In this document: positions 33,370-45,614 of the stretch, piece by piece | How positions within the stretch are numbered: position 1 is the first letter of the stretch | Layout: every line of letters begins with the position of its first letter | Program-made: the position numbers and the translations under genes | Notes under the pieces: model-generated | Database searches by the model: none | Told to the model about the DNA's origin: nothing | Seen by the model: the letters and a program-made list of their open reading frames with translations, nothing else | Assembly (NCBI RefSeq): GCF_023074185.1 | Contig: NZ_JADPKY010000012.1 | Location: 99,327-163,326 of the forward strand | Direction of reading: 5' to 3' | Origin: Bradyrhizobium sp. 132 | GTDB taxonomy: Bacteria; Pseudomonadota; Alphaproteobacteria; Rhizobiales; Xanthobacteraceae | Length of the DNA: 64,000 nucleotides

Positions 33370-34554
33370 ATGACGATGTCACATTCAGCGACGATCGGCG
33401 CAGACGTGCACGCCGCGCCGAGGAGTAAGGCGCGCAATCTGTCGCTCGATCGCGCCCGCACCTTCCTCACGCTGGTAGTGCTGCTGCACCACGCCGTCAT
33501 CCCCTACACCTATTTCGGGCACACCGATCCGACCTCCTGGATCGGTTTCGACATCGTCGTGCTGGCCACCGACAGCTTCTTCATGGCGATGTTCTTCTTC
33601 CTGTCGGGACTGTTCACGTGGCCCGGCATCGCACGTAAGGCGCCGTCGGTCTTTCTCCGCGATCGCCTGTTGCGGCTGGGGTTGCCGTTCGCGATCGCGG
33701 CCTTCACCGTCATCCCGCTCGCCTATTACGCTATCGCGCTGCGGCACGAGCCCGAGCTGAGCTTCACGGCGTTCTGGTGGAAGACGGTGACGGTTGGTCC
33801 GTGGCCGAGCGGGCCGATCTGGTTCGTGTGGGTGCTGCTGGCATTCGACCTGAGCGCGAGCCTGCTCTACCGGGTCTCGGCCCATTTGGTCGATCCGGGC
33901 AACCGTATCTCGCTGCGCGGATTTGAGCAGCCGGCCGCATTCTGGCTGATGCTCGTGGTCGTCACCGCCCTCGTCTACGTGCCGTCGCTGCTCTATTTCG
34001 GCGGCAGCAAATGGTTCGAACTCGGGCCGTTCTCGGTACAGGCGAGCCGCATCCTGCTCTACTTCGCCTATTTCTTCATCGGCGTCAGCGTTGGTGCGGC
34101 GAACTTCGATCGCGGCATCCTCAGCGCCGACGGCCAGTTGCCGAAACAGCGCTGGCTATGGGTGTTCGCGACGCTGATCCCGTACTGCCTGATGTGGGGC
34201 ATGATCTACATCAAGCGTGAAGTTTTGGGGAATCCCGACCCGCAGCCGCACTGGTACCAGGCGATCTACAGCACGTTCTTCGTGCTGTTCTCGGCCTCGA
34301 TCCTGCTCGCGATCCTCGCCTTCTTCCTGCACCAGAAGGCGCCCGGGCCGAACCTGCTCGACCGCATGCAGGCGGATGCCTACGGCATGTTCCTGGTGCA
34401 CTATCCGATTGCGCTGTGGATTCAGTACGCGCTGTATGACTACTCGCTGCCGGCGATCGTGAAGGCCGCGATCGGCTTCGTGCTCACGGTGATCCTGAGC
34501 TGGGCACTGACGGCGGGCTTACGTAAGATTCCAGGGGCGTCGCACGTGTTGTGA
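33370..34554 (+). CDS. Acyltransferase family 3 membrane protein
   Basis: A 394-residue integral membrane protein with about ten helices. The family start is visible as [20 protein letters not shown], with the His characteristic of acyltransferase-3/MdoC/OafA proteins, and MFFFLSGLF follows. They transfer acetyl, succinyl or other acyl groups to exported glycans or lipids. No polysaccharide gene neighbours it, so the acceptor is unknown. Divergent from DUF1328. Confidence 0.87.
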   Translation: MTMSHSATIGADVHAAPRSKARNLSLDRARTFLTLVVLLHHAVIPYTYFGHTDPTSWIGFDIVVLATDSFFMAMFFFLSGLFTWPGIARKAPSVFLRDRLLRLGLPFAIAAFTVIPLAYYAIALRHEPELSFTAFWWKTVTVGPWPSGPIWFVWVLLAFDLSASLLYRVSAHLVDPGNRISLRGFEQPAAFWLMLVVVTALVYVPSLLYFGGSKWFELGPFSVQASRILLYFAYFFIGVSVGAANFDRGILSADGQLPKQRWLWVFATLIPYCLMWGMIYIKREVLGNPDPQPHWYQAIYSTFFVLFSASILLAILAFFLHQKAPGPNLLDRMQADAYGMFLVHYPIALWIQYALYDYSLPAIVKAAIGFVLTVILSWALTAGLRKIPGASHVL

Positions 34555-34572
34555 GACCAAGGCCTCTCCGCT

Positions 34573-34659
34573 CGTCATTGCGAGGAGCCCTTGCGACGAA
34601 GCAATCCAGACTGCCTCCTCGGTGAGACTCTGGATTGCTTCGCTACGCTCGCAATGACG
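34573..34659. repeat. Intergenic palindromic repeat (CGTCATTGCGAG type)
   Basis: CGTCATTGCGAG at one end and CTCGCAATGACG at the other are perfect inverted repeats of 12 bp. Inside them GAAGCAATCCAGA and TCTGGATTGCTTC pair as a second layer. This CGTCATTGCGAG...AATGACG element is a well-known repeat of many Bradyrhizobium and Rhodopseudomonas genomes. It separates the acyltransferase from convergent purL. Confidence 0.85.
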
Positions 34660-34676
34660 GAATGTGCGGCAGCCCC

Positions 34677-36887
<2,211 letters not shown>

Positions 36888-37070
36888 GGAATTTGGGCTT
36901 TCGGCAGCAGTTGGCCGTTCTTAGGAACATCGGGCGGCTTGGAAAAGCCCTTTATGGCGCATTTTCCCGCTGTCCCACGTTTTGCGGCCGTGGGCTGCGG
37001 GAACAGGAATTGCACAGCGCGGACAGATCGGATTTAAGGGCAAAAGACCCGCAATTGAAGGCCCATTTCC

Positions 37071-37550
37071 TTGCATGAATTGACCAAAGCGCCCCCGCCG
37101 CGCCGCCCCGACCTCCACATCGCCACCGATGGGGAATTCCAGGGCTGGCGAACCTGGATTCGCGACAGTTTTGAGAGCCACATCGGCCCGTTCTGGCACA
37201 AGATCGAGGACGACGGCAGCGTCCGCTCGGCATTCCGGGTCGAGAAAAAGCACCTCAACGGCTCCGGAAACGTCCATGGCGGCTGCTTCATGGCGTTTTC
37301 CGATTATTGCCTGTTCGCGATCGCCACCCACGAACTGGATGGGCCGGCCGTGACCACCAATTTCGCCTGCGACTTCCTCGACGCTGCACGCGAGGGCGAA
37401 CTGATCGAATGCGTCGGCGAAGTCTCACGCGCCGGCGGCTCGCTGATCTTCCTGCGCGGCAAGCTGACATCAGGCGGCCGGCCCCTCTTCACCTTCTCCG
37501 GCACGATCAAGCGGGTGAAGCGGAAGCCGGCACCGCAGCCAAACGCATAG
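37071..37550 (+). CDS. Hotdog-fold thioesterase (PaaI family)
   Basis: A 159-residue acyl-CoA thioesterase-like protein. The hotdog motif is KKHLNGSGNVHGGCFMAFSD, with HGG and Asp at the usual catalytic positions, and TTNFACDFLDAAREGELIEC forms the long strand. Only a TTG start is available at the expected site (TTGCATGAATTG); no in-frame ATG precedes the domain. It lies divergent from purL, 183 bases away. Substrate unknown. Confidence 0.85.
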   Translation: MHELTKAPPPRRPDLHIATDGEFQGWRTWIRDSFESHIGPFWHKIEDDGSVRSAFRVEKKHLNGSGNVHGGCFMAFSDYCLFAIATHELDGPAVTTNFACDFLDAAREGELIECVGEVSRAGGSLIFLRGKLTSGGRPLFTFSGTIKRVKRKPAPQPNA

Positions 37551-37624
37551 CTCGCCGCCTTCCCTTTTGGTGCCCCCTCGCCCAGACTTGTGTCCAGCGC
37601 TGTCGCGCGGGGAGCAACATCAAG

Positions 37625-38581
37625 GTGCCGCAGAGCACATCGCCGACAGGTCGCGCCACGGCATCGCAATTGCCGTCCATGCCCGCCGCCGGCGCGCGCA
37701 ACTGGCGTGACTATGCGCTGCTGGTCGCGCTCGCCTGCTGCTGGAGCTCAACCTATCCGCTGGCCAAGCTCGCGCTGGACACGATCCCGCCTGTTACCTT
37801 CATCTCGGCACGCTCGCTGATCGCGGCCGCCTTCCTGTTCGCGATCCTGTGGATGCGCGGCGTCAAGATCCCGACCGACGCCAAGGCCTGGAAGCTGTTC
37901 GCGACCCAGCAATTGATCAACTCGACCTTCCCGTTCCTGATCATCACCTGGTCGCAGCAATATGTGCCGGCGTCGAACACGGTGGTGCTGGCCTCGACGA
38001 CGCCGATCTTCGCCTTCCTGATCACGTCGCTGATCACGCGGCGCGAGCCGGCAACGCTGTTGAAGCTCGCAGGCGCGATCCTCGGCCTTGCCGGCACAAT
38101 CGTCATTGTCGGCCTGGATGCGCTGCGCGGCTTCGGTAGCGAGATCGTGGCGGAGATCGCGATCCTGCTCGCCACCATCTCCTTTGCCTGCGCCACGATC
38201 TTCGGCCTGCGGCTCTCCGAATACGACCCGATGGTAGTGGCTGCCGGCTCGCTGCTGTTCGGCGGCCTCTTGCTGCTGCCGCCTTCGCTGATCATCGACC
38301 AGCCCTGGACGCTGCACCCGACGCCAACGGCAATCATAGCCACCATCGTCATGGGCATCGTCTCCAGCGCGCTCGGGCTGATGCTGTTCTACATGTGCTT
38401 GGGACGGCTCGGCACGCTGACGACGAACGCGCAAGGCTATTTGCGCATTCCGATCGGTGTTGCCTTGTCCGTGCTGCTGCTGGGCGAGAGCGTGCCGTCG
38501 AATTTGGCGCTGGGCCTGCTGCTGGTGATGGCGGGTGTTGCCGCGATGACGGTGCCGGCGGAACGGTTGAAGTGGCGCTAG
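37625..38581 (+). CDS. DMT-superfamily (EamA) permease
   Basis: A 318-residue membrane protein with ten helices in two EamA repeats; the first starts YALLVALACCWSSTYPLAKL and the second WSSxF-like region lies around AEIAILLATISFACATIFGL. The end LGRLGTLTTNAQGYLRIPIGVALSVLLLGE matches the second EamA repeat. A GTG with GGGGAG upstream is used; the first ATG lies 18 codons later. Likely an exporter of small metabolites or amino acids. Confidence 0.88.
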   Translation: MPQSTSPTGRATASQLPSMPAAGARNWRDYALLVALACCWSSTYPLAKLALDTIPPVTFISARSLIAAAFLFAILWMRGVKIPTDAKAWKLFATQQLINSTFPFLIITWSQQYVPASNTVVLASTTPIFAFLITSLITRREPATLLKLAGAILGLAGTIVIVGLDALRGFGSEIVAEIAILLATISFACATIFGLRLSEYDPMVVAAGSLLFGGLLLLPPSLIIDQPWTLHPTPTAIIATIVMGIVSSALGLMLFYMCLGRLGTLTTNAQGYLRIPIGVALSVLLLGESVPSNLALGLLLVMAGVAAMTVPAERLKWR

Positions 38582-38590
38582 CGTGAAACG

Positions 38591-39565
38591 CTATTGCTTG
38601 GCGTCGTCAGCCAGCATCTTCCGATACTTCTCGACGTCGCGCGTCACGAGCTGCTCAAGCAACTCCGGCGCATGCTCGTTGTCGTCGGGCGCAACGGTCG
38701 AGAGATCGGCAAAGCGCTTCTTCACCGCATCGGTCTCCACCGCCTTGCGCGCGGCGGCGTTCAGCCTGGCGATCACGGCGGGTGGGGTGCCCTTGGGCGC
38801 GAACAGGCCGTTCCAGCCCTGCGCCTCGAATTCAGGCAGGCCGGCTTCGGCTGATGTCGGCAGATCGGGCAGCGTGGCAAGCCGCACATTCGAGCCGACC
38901 ACGAGGCCCCGCACCAGCTTCTCGTTGACCGATTGCGAGACGGAGGCCGCCGCATCGCAGACGCCGTCGATCTGGCCGCCGATCGCGTCCGTGAGCGCAG
39001 GCGCGGCGCCGCGATAGCCGACCAGCGTCGCGTCGATCCCGGCGGCGGTGACGAAGCTTTTGCAAATGAGGTAGTTCGACGAACCGACACCGGCGTGGCC
39101 GAGGTTGATCTTGCCGGGGTTGGCCTTGGCGTAGGCGATGAGCTCCTTGAGGTCCTTTGCCGGAAAATCCTTGCGCACGGCGATGATGCCGAACGTCTTC
39201 GCCACCATGGCGATCGGCACGAAGGAGTCCGGCGTGAACGGGAGTTTCGGATAGATCGTATAGGTCGCGGCGTTGGTGCCGGCATTGCCGATCGCAACGG
39301 TGTAGCCGTCAGGCTCGGCGCGGGAGGCGCGCGCCAGTGCGGTCGAGCCGCCGGCGCCGGCGACGTTCTCGATCACGATGGTCTGGCCGAGCGCGATGCC
39401 CATCTGCTCGGCAACGGTGCGCGCGATCACGTCGGAAGTGCCGCCGGCCGCGAACGGCACGATCATGGTGACGGGACGCTTGGGGAAATCCTGCGCGAAC
39501 GCGACGGTCGCGAACGCAACGACGGCGACAGCGGCCGACAGCCGCTTCAGCACGAACGCAATCAC
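38591..39565 (-). CDS. Tripartite tricarboxylate transporter substrate-binding protein (BugD/TctC type)
   Basis: A 324-residue periplasmic binding protein. Signal peptide [24 protein letters not shown], here given in parts, is followed by [21 protein letters not shown], the hallmark Bug family N-terminus, and [20 protein letters not shown]. The GTG start overlaps the purQ stop (GTGA), so translation follows purQ. No TctA or TctB membrane genes are in the window, as is usual for orphan Bug proteins. Ligand unknown. Confidence 0.9.
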   Translation of the reverse strand: MIAFVLKRLSAAVAVVAFATVAFAQDFPKRPVTMIVPFAAGGTSDVIARTVAEQMGIALGQTIVIENVAGAGGSTALARASRAEPDGYTVAIGNAGTNAATYTIYPKLPFTPDSFVPIAMVAKTFGIIAVRKDFPAKDLKELIAYAKANPGKINLGHAGVGSSNYLICKSFVTAAGIDATLVGYRGAAPALTDAIGGQIDGVCDAAASVSQSVNEKLVRGLVVGSNVRLATLPDLPTSAEAGLPEFEAQGWNGLFAPKGTPPAVIARLNAAARKAVETDAVKKRFADLSTVAPDDNEHAPELLEQLVTRDVEKYRKMLADDAKQ

Positions 39566-40263
39566 GCGGCCTTTTCCAGATGCGCGGTGAGGCCGGCGAA
39601 CAGGCCGCGGCCGTCGGTGCAACCCATGATGTCTTCGACGTGGTTTTCCGGATGCGGCATCATGCCGAGCACGTTGCCCTTGTCGTTGACGATGCCGGCG
39701 ATGGATTGCGCGGCGCCATTGATGTTGCTGATATCGTCGATCGCGCCGTCGGCGGAGCAATAGCGGTACAGCACGCGACCCTCGCCTTCGAGCCGCTTGA
39801 TAATCTCTGCGTCCGCCGCATAATTACCCTCGCCATGCGCGATGGGCACGCGGATCACCTGCCCTGCATTGTAGCCACGCGTGAACGGCGTGTCGGAGCG
39901 CTCGACGCGCAGATGCACGTCGTGGCAAATGAATTTCAGCCGTGCATTGCGCATCAACACGCCAGGCAAGAGGCCGGACTCGCAGAGGATCTGAAAACCG
40001 TTGCAGACGCCGAGCACGAGGCCGCCCTTGGCCGCATAGTCGCGCACCGCGTCCATCACCGGCGCCCGCGCCGCAATCGCGCCACAGCGTAAGTAATCGC
40101 CATAGGAGAAGCCGCCGGGTACCACCACGAGATCGGTGCCGTGAGGCAGCGACGTCTCGGCGTGCCACACCATCGCCGGCTCATGGCCCGAGATCAGCTT
40201 CAGCGCGCGCGCCATGTCGCGCTCGCGGTTGATTCCGGGAAACACGAGGATGGCGGCTTTCAT
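39562..40263 (-). CDS. purQ: Phosphoribosylformylglycinamidine synthase subunit PurQ (glutaminase)
   Basis: A 233-residue class I glutamine amidotransferase. The nucleophile Cys is in GVCNGFQIL, and the His/Glu pair in [30 protein letters not shown] and FPGINRERD complete the family pattern. It feeds ammonia to PurL and requires PurS. A longer frame upstream is rejected, because this ATG gives the normal family start [10 protein letters not shown]. Confidence 0.97.
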   Translation of the reverse strand: MKAAILVFPGINRERDMARALKLISGHEPAMVWHAETSLPHGTDLVVVPGGFSYGDYLRCGAIAARAPVMDAVRDYAAKGGLVLGVCNGFQILCESGLLPGVLMRNARLKFICHDVHLRVERSDTPFTRGYNAGQVIRVPIAHGEGNYAADAEIIKRLEGEGRVLYRYCSADGAIDDISNINGAAQSIAGIVNDKGNVLGMMPHPENHVEDIMGCTDGRGLFAGLTAHLEKAA

Positions 40264-40426
40264 GGCGGAGGTTCCGAACGAGATTGGAATGGGCTGGCAC
40301 GGCGGCCAAATCGCCAGCAGACATAACCATTTGACGGGGATTTTACCAGTGCTAGCCTTGCCAGCGAGCGTTGTGCACAGGCCATAGCCCGCCATTCGGC
40401 TGATCGACTTGCCCGGGATTGAAGCC

Positions 40427-41443
40427 ATGAATGTCCCGTCGCTGCCCGCATCCCTCTCCGAGCCGGTGTCCGCCGAGGGTGTCGTCGCCGCCGGCGCATA
40501 TGTCGACGGTCGGCGCGTCGCCAATATCGCCATCAGCGAGGCTTCGAGCTGGCGGGCAAAACCCGGCCACGTGGTCTGGATCGGGCTGCACGAGCCCGAC
40601 ATGGCGCTGCTCAGCGCGGTGCAGAAGCAGTTCGATTTGCACGAGCTCGCGATCGAGGACGCCAACAACGCGCACCAACGGCCGAAGATCGAGCAATATG
40701 GCGAGGCCCTGTTCATCGTGGCGCGGACGGCGCAACTGATCGAAGGCCGGATCGCCTTCGGCGAGACGCACATCTTCGTCGGCGAAGGCTATCTGGTCTC
40801 GGTGCGCCACGGCGCCTCGACGTCTTACACGCCGGTGCGCGAACGCTGCGAGAGCTGCCCGCGGGCGCTCGCGCGCGGCGAGGACTACATCCTCTACGCC
40901 ATCCTCGATTTCATCGTCGACAACTACTCGCCCGTGCTCGAGAGCATTCACGAAGAGGTCGAGAGCATCGAGGACGACGTGCTCTCCCAGCCGATCAGCA
41001 AGGCCCAGATCGAGCGGCTCTACATGCTGCGCCGCGACCTGCTGCGGCTCAGGACTGCGATCGGCCCCCTGGTCGAGGTCTGTCGCAGGCTGGAGCATGA
41101 CGAGTTGGCGATGGTGCGCGCGACGATGCAGCCGCTGTTCCGCGACGTCACCGACCACGTCAGGAACATCCAGGAGCGGATCGATTCGATGCGCGAGGTG
41201 CTGGCCTTCGCCTTCGAAGCTAGCTTGCTGGTCGGCCAGGCTCAGGAGACGGCGGTCTCCAAGAAGCTTGCCTCCTGGCTCGCGATCATCGCGATCCCGA
41301 CCGCGCTTGCCGGCATCTACGGCATGAACTTCAAGCACATGCCGGAGCTGGACTGGGAGTACGGCTACTACACGCTGCTCGGCGTCATGCTGACGGCATG
41401 CGGCGCGCTGTACTGGCGTTTTCGCAGGGTCGGATGGCTGTGA
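40427..41443 (+). CDS. CorA-family magnesium/divalent cation transporter
   Basis: A 338-residue pentameric channel protein. The cytoplasmic funnel covers the first 270 residues ([21 protein letters not shown] is the family block). Two helices end the protein, with the selectivity motif GMN at residues 299-301 followed by FKHMPEL, and a basic C-terminus (RFRRVGWL). The ATG is preferred to an earlier TTG. It lies between the purS and purQ genes but on the opposite strand. Confidence 0.93.
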   Translation: MNVPSLPASLSEPVSAEGVVAAGAYVDGRRVANIAISEASSWRAKPGHVVWIGLHEPDMALLSAVQKQFDLHELAIEDANNAHQRPKIEQYGEALFIVARTAQLIEGRIAFGETHIFVGEGYLVSVRHGASTSYTPVRERCESCPRALARGEDYILYAILDFIVDNYSPVLESIHEEVESIEDDVLSQPISKAQIERLYMLRRDLLRLRTAIGPLVEVCRRLEHDELAMVRATMQPLFRDVTDHVRNIQERIDSMREVLAFAFEASLLVGQAQETAVSKKLASWLAIIAIPTALAGIYGMNFKHMPELDWEYGYYTLLGVMLTACGALYWRFRRVGWL

Positions 41444-41453
41444 GCCATCCCGT

Positions 41454-41696
41454 TCACCCGATCAGCTCCACCCGATAATTCTCGATCACGGTGTTCGCGA
41501 GCAGCTTGTCGGCGGCGTCCTTCAACGCCGCCTCGGCCTTGGCCTTGTCCGCGCCGGCGAGCTCGATGTCGAACACCTTGCCCTGCCGGACGCTCGCGAC
41601 GCCGTCGACGCCGAGCGACTTCAACGCACCCTCGATCGCCTTGCCCTGCGGGTCGAGGATACCCGTTTTCAACGTAACGGTGACACGTGCCTTCAC
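41454..41696 (-). CDS. purS: Phosphoribosylformylglycinamidine synthase subunit PurS
   Basis: An 80-residue protein that helps PurQ dock on PurL. Typical features: MKARVTVTLKTGILDPQGKAIE, GVDGVASVRQGKVFDIEL and LLANTVIENYRVE. It follows purC after 12 bases on the same strand and so is in one operon with it. Confidence 0.96.
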   Translation of the reverse strand: MKARVTVTLKTGILDPQGKAIEGALKSLGVDGVASVRQGKVFDIELAGADKAKAEAALKDAADKLLANTVIENYRVELIG

Positions 41697-41708
41697 GTCA
41701 GATCCCTC

Positions 41709-42476
41709 TTAGCTCTTCACCAGGACCGGGCCGGAGCCCTGCGGACGCTCGTTCTCCATGAGAATGCCGAGACGCTTGGCGACTTCGGTATAGGCCTCAA
41801 GCAGCCCGCCGAGATCCCTGCGGAAACGATCCTTGTCGAGCTTCTCGTTCGACTTGATGTCCCACAGACGGCAGGAGTCCGGCGAGATCTCGTCGGCGAC
41901 GATGATCCGCATCATCTCGTTCTCGAACAGCCGGCCGCACTCCATCTTGAAGTCGACGAGGCGGATGCCGATGCCGAGGAAGAGACCGGTGAGGAAGTCG
42001 TTGACACGAATGGCGAGCGCCATGATGTCGTCGATCTCCTGCGGGGTCGCCCAGCCGAAGGCGGTGATGTGCTCTTCCGACACCATGGGGTCGTTGAGCT
42101 GATCGTTCTTGTAGTAGAATTCGATGATCGAGCGGGGCAGCTGCGTGCCTTCCTCGATGCCAAGGCGCTGCGACAGCGAGCCGGCGGCGACGTTCCGCAC
42201 AACCACTTCCAGCGGCACGATCTCGACCTCGCGAATCAACTGCTCGCGCATGTTGAGGCGGCGGATGAAGTGGGTCGGCACCCCGATGTCGTTGAGGTGC
42301 TGAAACAGGTACTCCGAGATCCGGTTGTTGAGGACACCCTTGCCCTCGATCACCTGATGCTTTTTCGCGTTGAACGCGGTGGCGTCGTCCTTGAAGTGCT
42401 GGATCAGGGTACCGGGCTCCGGGCCTTCATACAGAACCTTTGCCTTGCCTTCATAAATGCGACGCCGACGGCTCAT
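41709..42476 (-). CDS. purC: Phosphoribosylaminoimidazole-succinocarboxamide (SAICAR) synthase
   Basis: A 255-residue enzyme that joins CAIR and aspartate with [23 protein letters not shown] is the glycine-rich ATP site, [15 protein letters not shown] the CAIR site, and [11 protein letters not shown] plus [14 protein letters not shown] the metal/aspartate region. The internal ATG ([10 protein letters not shown]) is preferred as it gives the usual family start; an upstream ATG adds ten residues. About 320 bases separate it from the next gene; that gap holds a promoter candidate for the DUF1476 gene and nothing else I can support. Confidence 0.96.
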   Translation of the reverse strand: MSRRRRIYEGKAKVLYEGPEPGTLIQHFKDDATAFNAKKHQVIEGKGVLNNRISEYLFQHLNDIGVPTHFIRRLNMREQLIREVEIVPLEVVVRNVAAGSLSQRLGIEEGTQLPRSIIEFYYKNDQLNDPMVSEEHITAFGWATPQEIDDIMALAIRVNDFLTGLFLGIGIRLVDFKMECGRLFENEMMRIIVADEISPDSCRLWDIKSNEKLDKDRFRRDLGGLLEAYTEVAKRLGILMENERPQGSGPVLVKS

Positions 42477-42704
42477 GGGGATGTACCGTGTTTTGTTGAA
42501 ATCCATGTATTTGGTGTGCTCCGGTTACTAGGGATTACGACCCACAGCGGAGCGGCTGTGAATGGCCTGGAACCGATCTGCAACCCTTGGAAACAGAACG
42601 GGAACCGGACCTTCAGGCAACCTATCCGATTGGCTGTCCCAGCACAATCGATCCGGCTCATCCGATGCCAACTTATACCGCCTTGCCTGCGGCTTAACGG
42701 CTCG

Positions 42705-42733
42705 TTGTTTTGCCGATTCGTGCCCCCTATCTA
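42705..42733 (+). promoter_or_regulatory. Candidate sigma-70 promoter for the DUF1476 gene
   Basis: TTGTTT and TATCTA are 17 bases apart, about 65 bases upstream of the start. The -10 is embedded in CCCCTATCTAGG, also present before egtB. Confidence 0.45.
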
Positions 42734-42796
42734 GGCATGCGAAGGGGCCGTCGCAACGAGGGCGCCGGGTCCAGTCAGCAGGGAATTGGAAAAGGC

Positions 42797-43120
42797 ATGA
42801 GCACGTTCGACAAGCGCCAGGAAGGTTTCGAGAAGAAATTCGCCCTCGACGAGGAGCAGAAATTCAAGGCGGAGGCCCGCCGCAACCGGCTGCTCGGCCT
42901 GTGGGCAGCCGAGCAGCTCGGCATCACCGGCGACGCGGCGACGGCCTATGCCAAGGACGTGGTCGCGGCCGATTTCGAGGAAGCCGGCGACGCCGACGTC
43001 CTGCGCAAGGTCGCGGCCGATTTCGCTGCCAAGAACGTGTCCGTCACCGAGCAGGCGATTCGCGCCAAGATGAACGAGCTGATCGCGGTGGCGGCGGCCG
43101 AGGTGAAGGCGGGGAAATAG
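42797..43120 (+). CDS. DUF1476 protein, F1-ATPase zeta-subunit-type inhibitor
   Basis: A 107-residue, helix-rich, charged protein: STFDKRQEGFEKKFALDEEQ, FKAEARRNRLLGLWAAEQLG and YAKDVVAADFEEAGDADV are the DUF1476 hallmarks. In Paracoccus, this family is the zeta subunit that inhibits reverse ATP hydrolysis by F1Fo through its N-terminal helix. Identity by family; inhibitory strength varies between alphaproteobacteria and is not predictable here. Confidence 0.93.
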   Translation: MSTFDKRQEGFEKKFALDEEQKFKAEARRNRLLGLWAAEQLGITGDAATAYAKDVVAADFEEAGDADVLRKVAADFAAKNVSVTEQAIRAKMNELIAVAAAEVKAGK

Positions 43121-43129
43121 CGCCCGCTC

Positions 43130-44089
43130 CTACGCGTCCGGCCGGCGTGCAGAATTTTTGCGCGCCGGCCGTTTTATTCCCCGACTTCGCGAAGCGCCAT
43201 AGCCGCCTCGAATGGCGTCCAGCAGACGTTGCGCGGCTAGGCTCAGAAAGCCGTCGCGCCGGGTGACGATCGCCACGTTGTGGCTGGCAGAGAGATCACC
43301 GACCGCAATCGTCGACATCGCGCCCGAGCCGAGTTCTTCTGCGACATGACTTTGCGCGAGCAGCGCCAGCCCGAACCCTGACTCCACCAGCCGCTTCTGG
43401 GCGGTCAGGCTGTCGACCGCAGTCCACACCACGTCACCCAGGCCCTGCGTCAGAAACAACGCGAAGATATGCGCGGCCGCGACCTCGGGTCGGCCTTGTA
43501 GCTCGGGAAAGGCGATCCAGCGCTCGCTCGCGAGCTGAGCCAACCGCTTCACCCGGCGTCCGGCGAGCGGATGGTCGGGGGCGCAGACGATTTGGAGCTT
43601 CTCGGACAGGATCGGCTCGCAGTCGAGATCGCGCGAACGGTCGAGGTTGTAGCGCAGGCCAATCGTCGCCTCGCCACGGCGGACGAGCGCGCTGACCTCG
43701 GCGCTGGTCGCCGTGCGCAAGGTGAGCGCGACACCCCGATGAGCCCTCGCAAATCCCTTCATGATCCCTGACAGGCGGCTGTCGGCAAGCGTCCCGGTCA
43801 CAGCCAGCGAAACCGGTCCCGATGTCTGCTTGGTCAGCGCGCGGACGGCTTGCTCGGCATCCTGTGCGGCCGCAACGGCCCGCTCCGCATAGGGGATCAG
43901 AACACGCCCCGCATCGCTGAGAAGCGTGCGCCCCGCCAGACGTTCGAACAGCGGCACACCGAGCTCCTGCTCCAGCAGCGCAATGCGGCGGGAGATCGCC
44001 GGCTGCGAGCGGTGCAGGAATCTTGCGGCATTCGAGATTCCGCCACGGCGATGAACCGCAAGGAAAGTGTCGAGCGCATCGCTGTCCAT
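43130..44089 (-). CDS. LysR-family transcriptional regulator
   Basis: A 319-residue regulator. The winged helix-turn-helix starts MDSDALDTFLAVHRRGGISN and continues AARFLHRSQPAISRRIALLE. The effector-binding domain follows, with SLAVTGTLADSRLSG and a basic, disordered tail (SRSRGIKRPARKNSARR). It is divergent from a PEP-mutase-like gene; LysR proteins usually control such divergent neighbours. The 114 bases between the two are AT-rich compared with surroundings, as expected for a shared control region. An in-frame upstream extension is rejected. Confidence 0.92.
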   Translation of the reverse strand: MDSDALDTFLAVHRRGGISNAARFLHRSQPAISRRIALLEQELGVPLFERLAGRTLLSDAGRVLIPYAERAVAAAQDAEQAVRALTKQTSGPVSLAVTGTLADSRLSGIMKGFARAHRGVALTLRTATSAEVSALVRRGEATIGLRYNLDRSRDLDCEPILSEKLQIVCAPDHPLAGRRVKRLAQLASERWIAFPELQGRPEVAAAHIFALFLTQGLGDVVWTAVDSLTAQKRLVESGFGLALLAQSHVAEELGSGAMSTIAVGDLSASHNVAIVTRRDGFLSLAAQRLLDAIRGGYGASRSRGIKRPARKNSARRPDA

Positions 44090-44203
44090 GAGGTCATCCC
44101 ATGCAAAAAACTGATGATATAGAGAGAAATAACAAATTTGGTGGATGTCGTGAAGTCGCCTATGGCTGCACCGAACCGACCATCCCGCGCGGAGCAAAGA
44201 GAC

Positions 44204-45049
44204 ATGGCTACTCAAAAAGACATGGCGACCCAATTGGAGAAGGCGAAAGCGTTTCAGAACCTGCATACCCGGCCGGGCGCCTTCATTATTCCCAACCCGT
44301 GGGATGCCGGCACCGCGAAGCTGCTTGCCGCGATGGGTTTCGAGGCGCTCGCAACCACCAGCCTTGGGCTGGCCAACACGCTCGGGAGTTCGACCGTCAG
44401 CCTGGATGCCATCCTCGACAATTGCCGCGCGATCGCCGAAGCGACGCCACTACCCGTCAGCGTGGACCTCGAAAACTGCGGCGCGCATGAGCCGCGGCGC
44501 GCGGCGGACGCGATCCGGCGCGCCGCCGAAGCTGGCGCGGTCGGCGGCTCGATCGAGGATTCGACGGGAGACCGGAGCCGGCCGATCTACGATTTCGCAC
44601 GCGCCGTCGAGCGTGTGCAGGCCGCGGTGGAGGCGGCGCGCTCCCTGCCCATTCCGTTTACACTGACGGCCAGAGCCGAAAATCTTCTGCACGGCCGCAA
44701 CGATCTCGACGACACGATCAAGCGCCTCCAGGCATTCGAGGCCGCCGGCGCCGACGTGCTCTACGCGCCCGGCGTGCACGATCTCGCGACCATCAAGACG
44801 GTGGTTTCGTCGATTGGAAAGCCATTCAATCTCGTGATGGGCTTTGCCGATCCGACCCTGACGCTGGCGCAGCTGTCGGAAGCCGGCGTCAAGCGCATCA
44901 GCGTCGGCGGCGCGATGTCGCGATTTGCGCTCGCGGCATTCCTGACGAGCGCACGCGAGATGAAGGAGCACGGCTCCTTCACCTATGTGCGCGAGATGGC
45001 GCCGATCAAGGAATTGCGCGACGCGTTCGCCGCGGTCAGCCTTCCTTGA
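44204..45049 (+). CDS. Isocitrate lyase/phosphoenolpyruvate mutase family protein
   Basis: A TIM-barrel enzyme of about 281 residues. LHTRPGAFIIPNPWDAGTAKLLAAMGFEALATTS, in two parts, is the typical start; VSVDLENCGA carries metal-binding Asp and Glu, GSIEDSTG the next pair, and TARAENLLHGR the substrate region. Relatives include oxaloacetate decarboxylase, 2-methylisocitrate lyase and carboxyPEP mutase. The usual KKCGH catalytic loop of lyases is not apparent, so PEP-mutase/hydrolase-like chemistry is more probable. Several in-frame starts are possible upstream. Probably controlled by the divergent LysR. Confidence 0.85.
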   Translation: MATQKDMATQLEKAKAFQNLHTRPGAFIIPNPWDAGTAKLLAAMGFEALATTSLGLANTLGSSTVSLDAILDNCRAIAEATPLPVSVDLENCGAHEPRRAADAIRRAAEAGAVGGSIEDSTGDRSRPIYDFARAVERVQAAVEAARSLPIPFTLTARAENLLHGRNDLDDTIKRLQAFEAAGADVLYAPGVHDLATIKTVVSSIGKPFNLVMGFADPTLTLAQLSEAGVKRISVGGAMSRFALAAFLTSAREMKEHGSFTYVREMAPIKELRDAFAAVSLP

Positions 45050-45524
45050 AGCCATACTCCGGCACGTTGCCGCTGGCGCCGTAATATTTGTACGGCAGGA
45101 ATTTGCCGCTCATGGTGAACTTGACGCGGTCGCCCTTCGGGTTGGCGACGCGCTCGATCGCCATGTCGAAGTCGATCGCCGACATGATGCCGTCGCCGAA
45201 CTCCTCCTCGATCAGCGCCTTCCACGCGGGGCCGTTGACCATCACCATCTCGTAGAAGCGGTAGATCAGGGGATCGGTCGGCGGCATCGGCGTGCCGGCG
45301 CCGCGCATCGGCACCTCGTTGAGCATCGCAGTCTCGGCCTTCGACAGGCCGAACAGCTCGCCGGCGTTCGCGGCCTGCGGTTTTGTCAATTTCATCTGAC
45401 CGAGGATCGCGCCGACGATCAGCACCTCGGCATAGCCGCCGATCTGCTCGCAGATATATTTCCAGCTCCAGCCCTTCTCGCGCTTGATGTCGAGCAGCTT
45501 CTCGATGAGGTCTTCGCGTTTCAT
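45036..45524 (-). CDS. cynS: Cyanate hydratase (cyanase)
   Basis: A 162-residue enzyme that converts cyanate and bicarbonate to ammonia and CO2 via carbamate. The helical N-terminus (MKREDLIEKLLDIKREKGWS) precedes the catalytic domain. All three catalytic residues are present: Arg89 and Glu92 in YRFYEMV and Ser115 in GDGIMSAIDF. The usual end, KFLPYK, is extended by about 16 residues (YYGASGNVPEYGFKEG). GGGAG lies eight bases before the ATG. Converges with the PEP-mutase-like gene, overlapping by 14 bases. Confidence 0.96.
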   Translation of the reverse strand: MKREDLIEKLLDIKREKGWSWKYICEQIGGYAEVLIVGAILGQMKLTKPQAANAGELFGLSKAETAMLNEVPMRGAGTPMPPTDPLIYRFYEMVMVNGPAWKALIEEEFGDGIMSAIDFDMAIERVANPKGDRVKFTMSGKFLPYKYYGASGNVPEYGFKEG

Positions 45525-45614
45525 GTCAGGATCTCCCTTCGCTAAGCACTGTGTCACGTCGTTTCGTGCCGCTTTGGGAGGCACGAAACGTGCCAATAAA
45601 TGAGGCTTAGGGCT

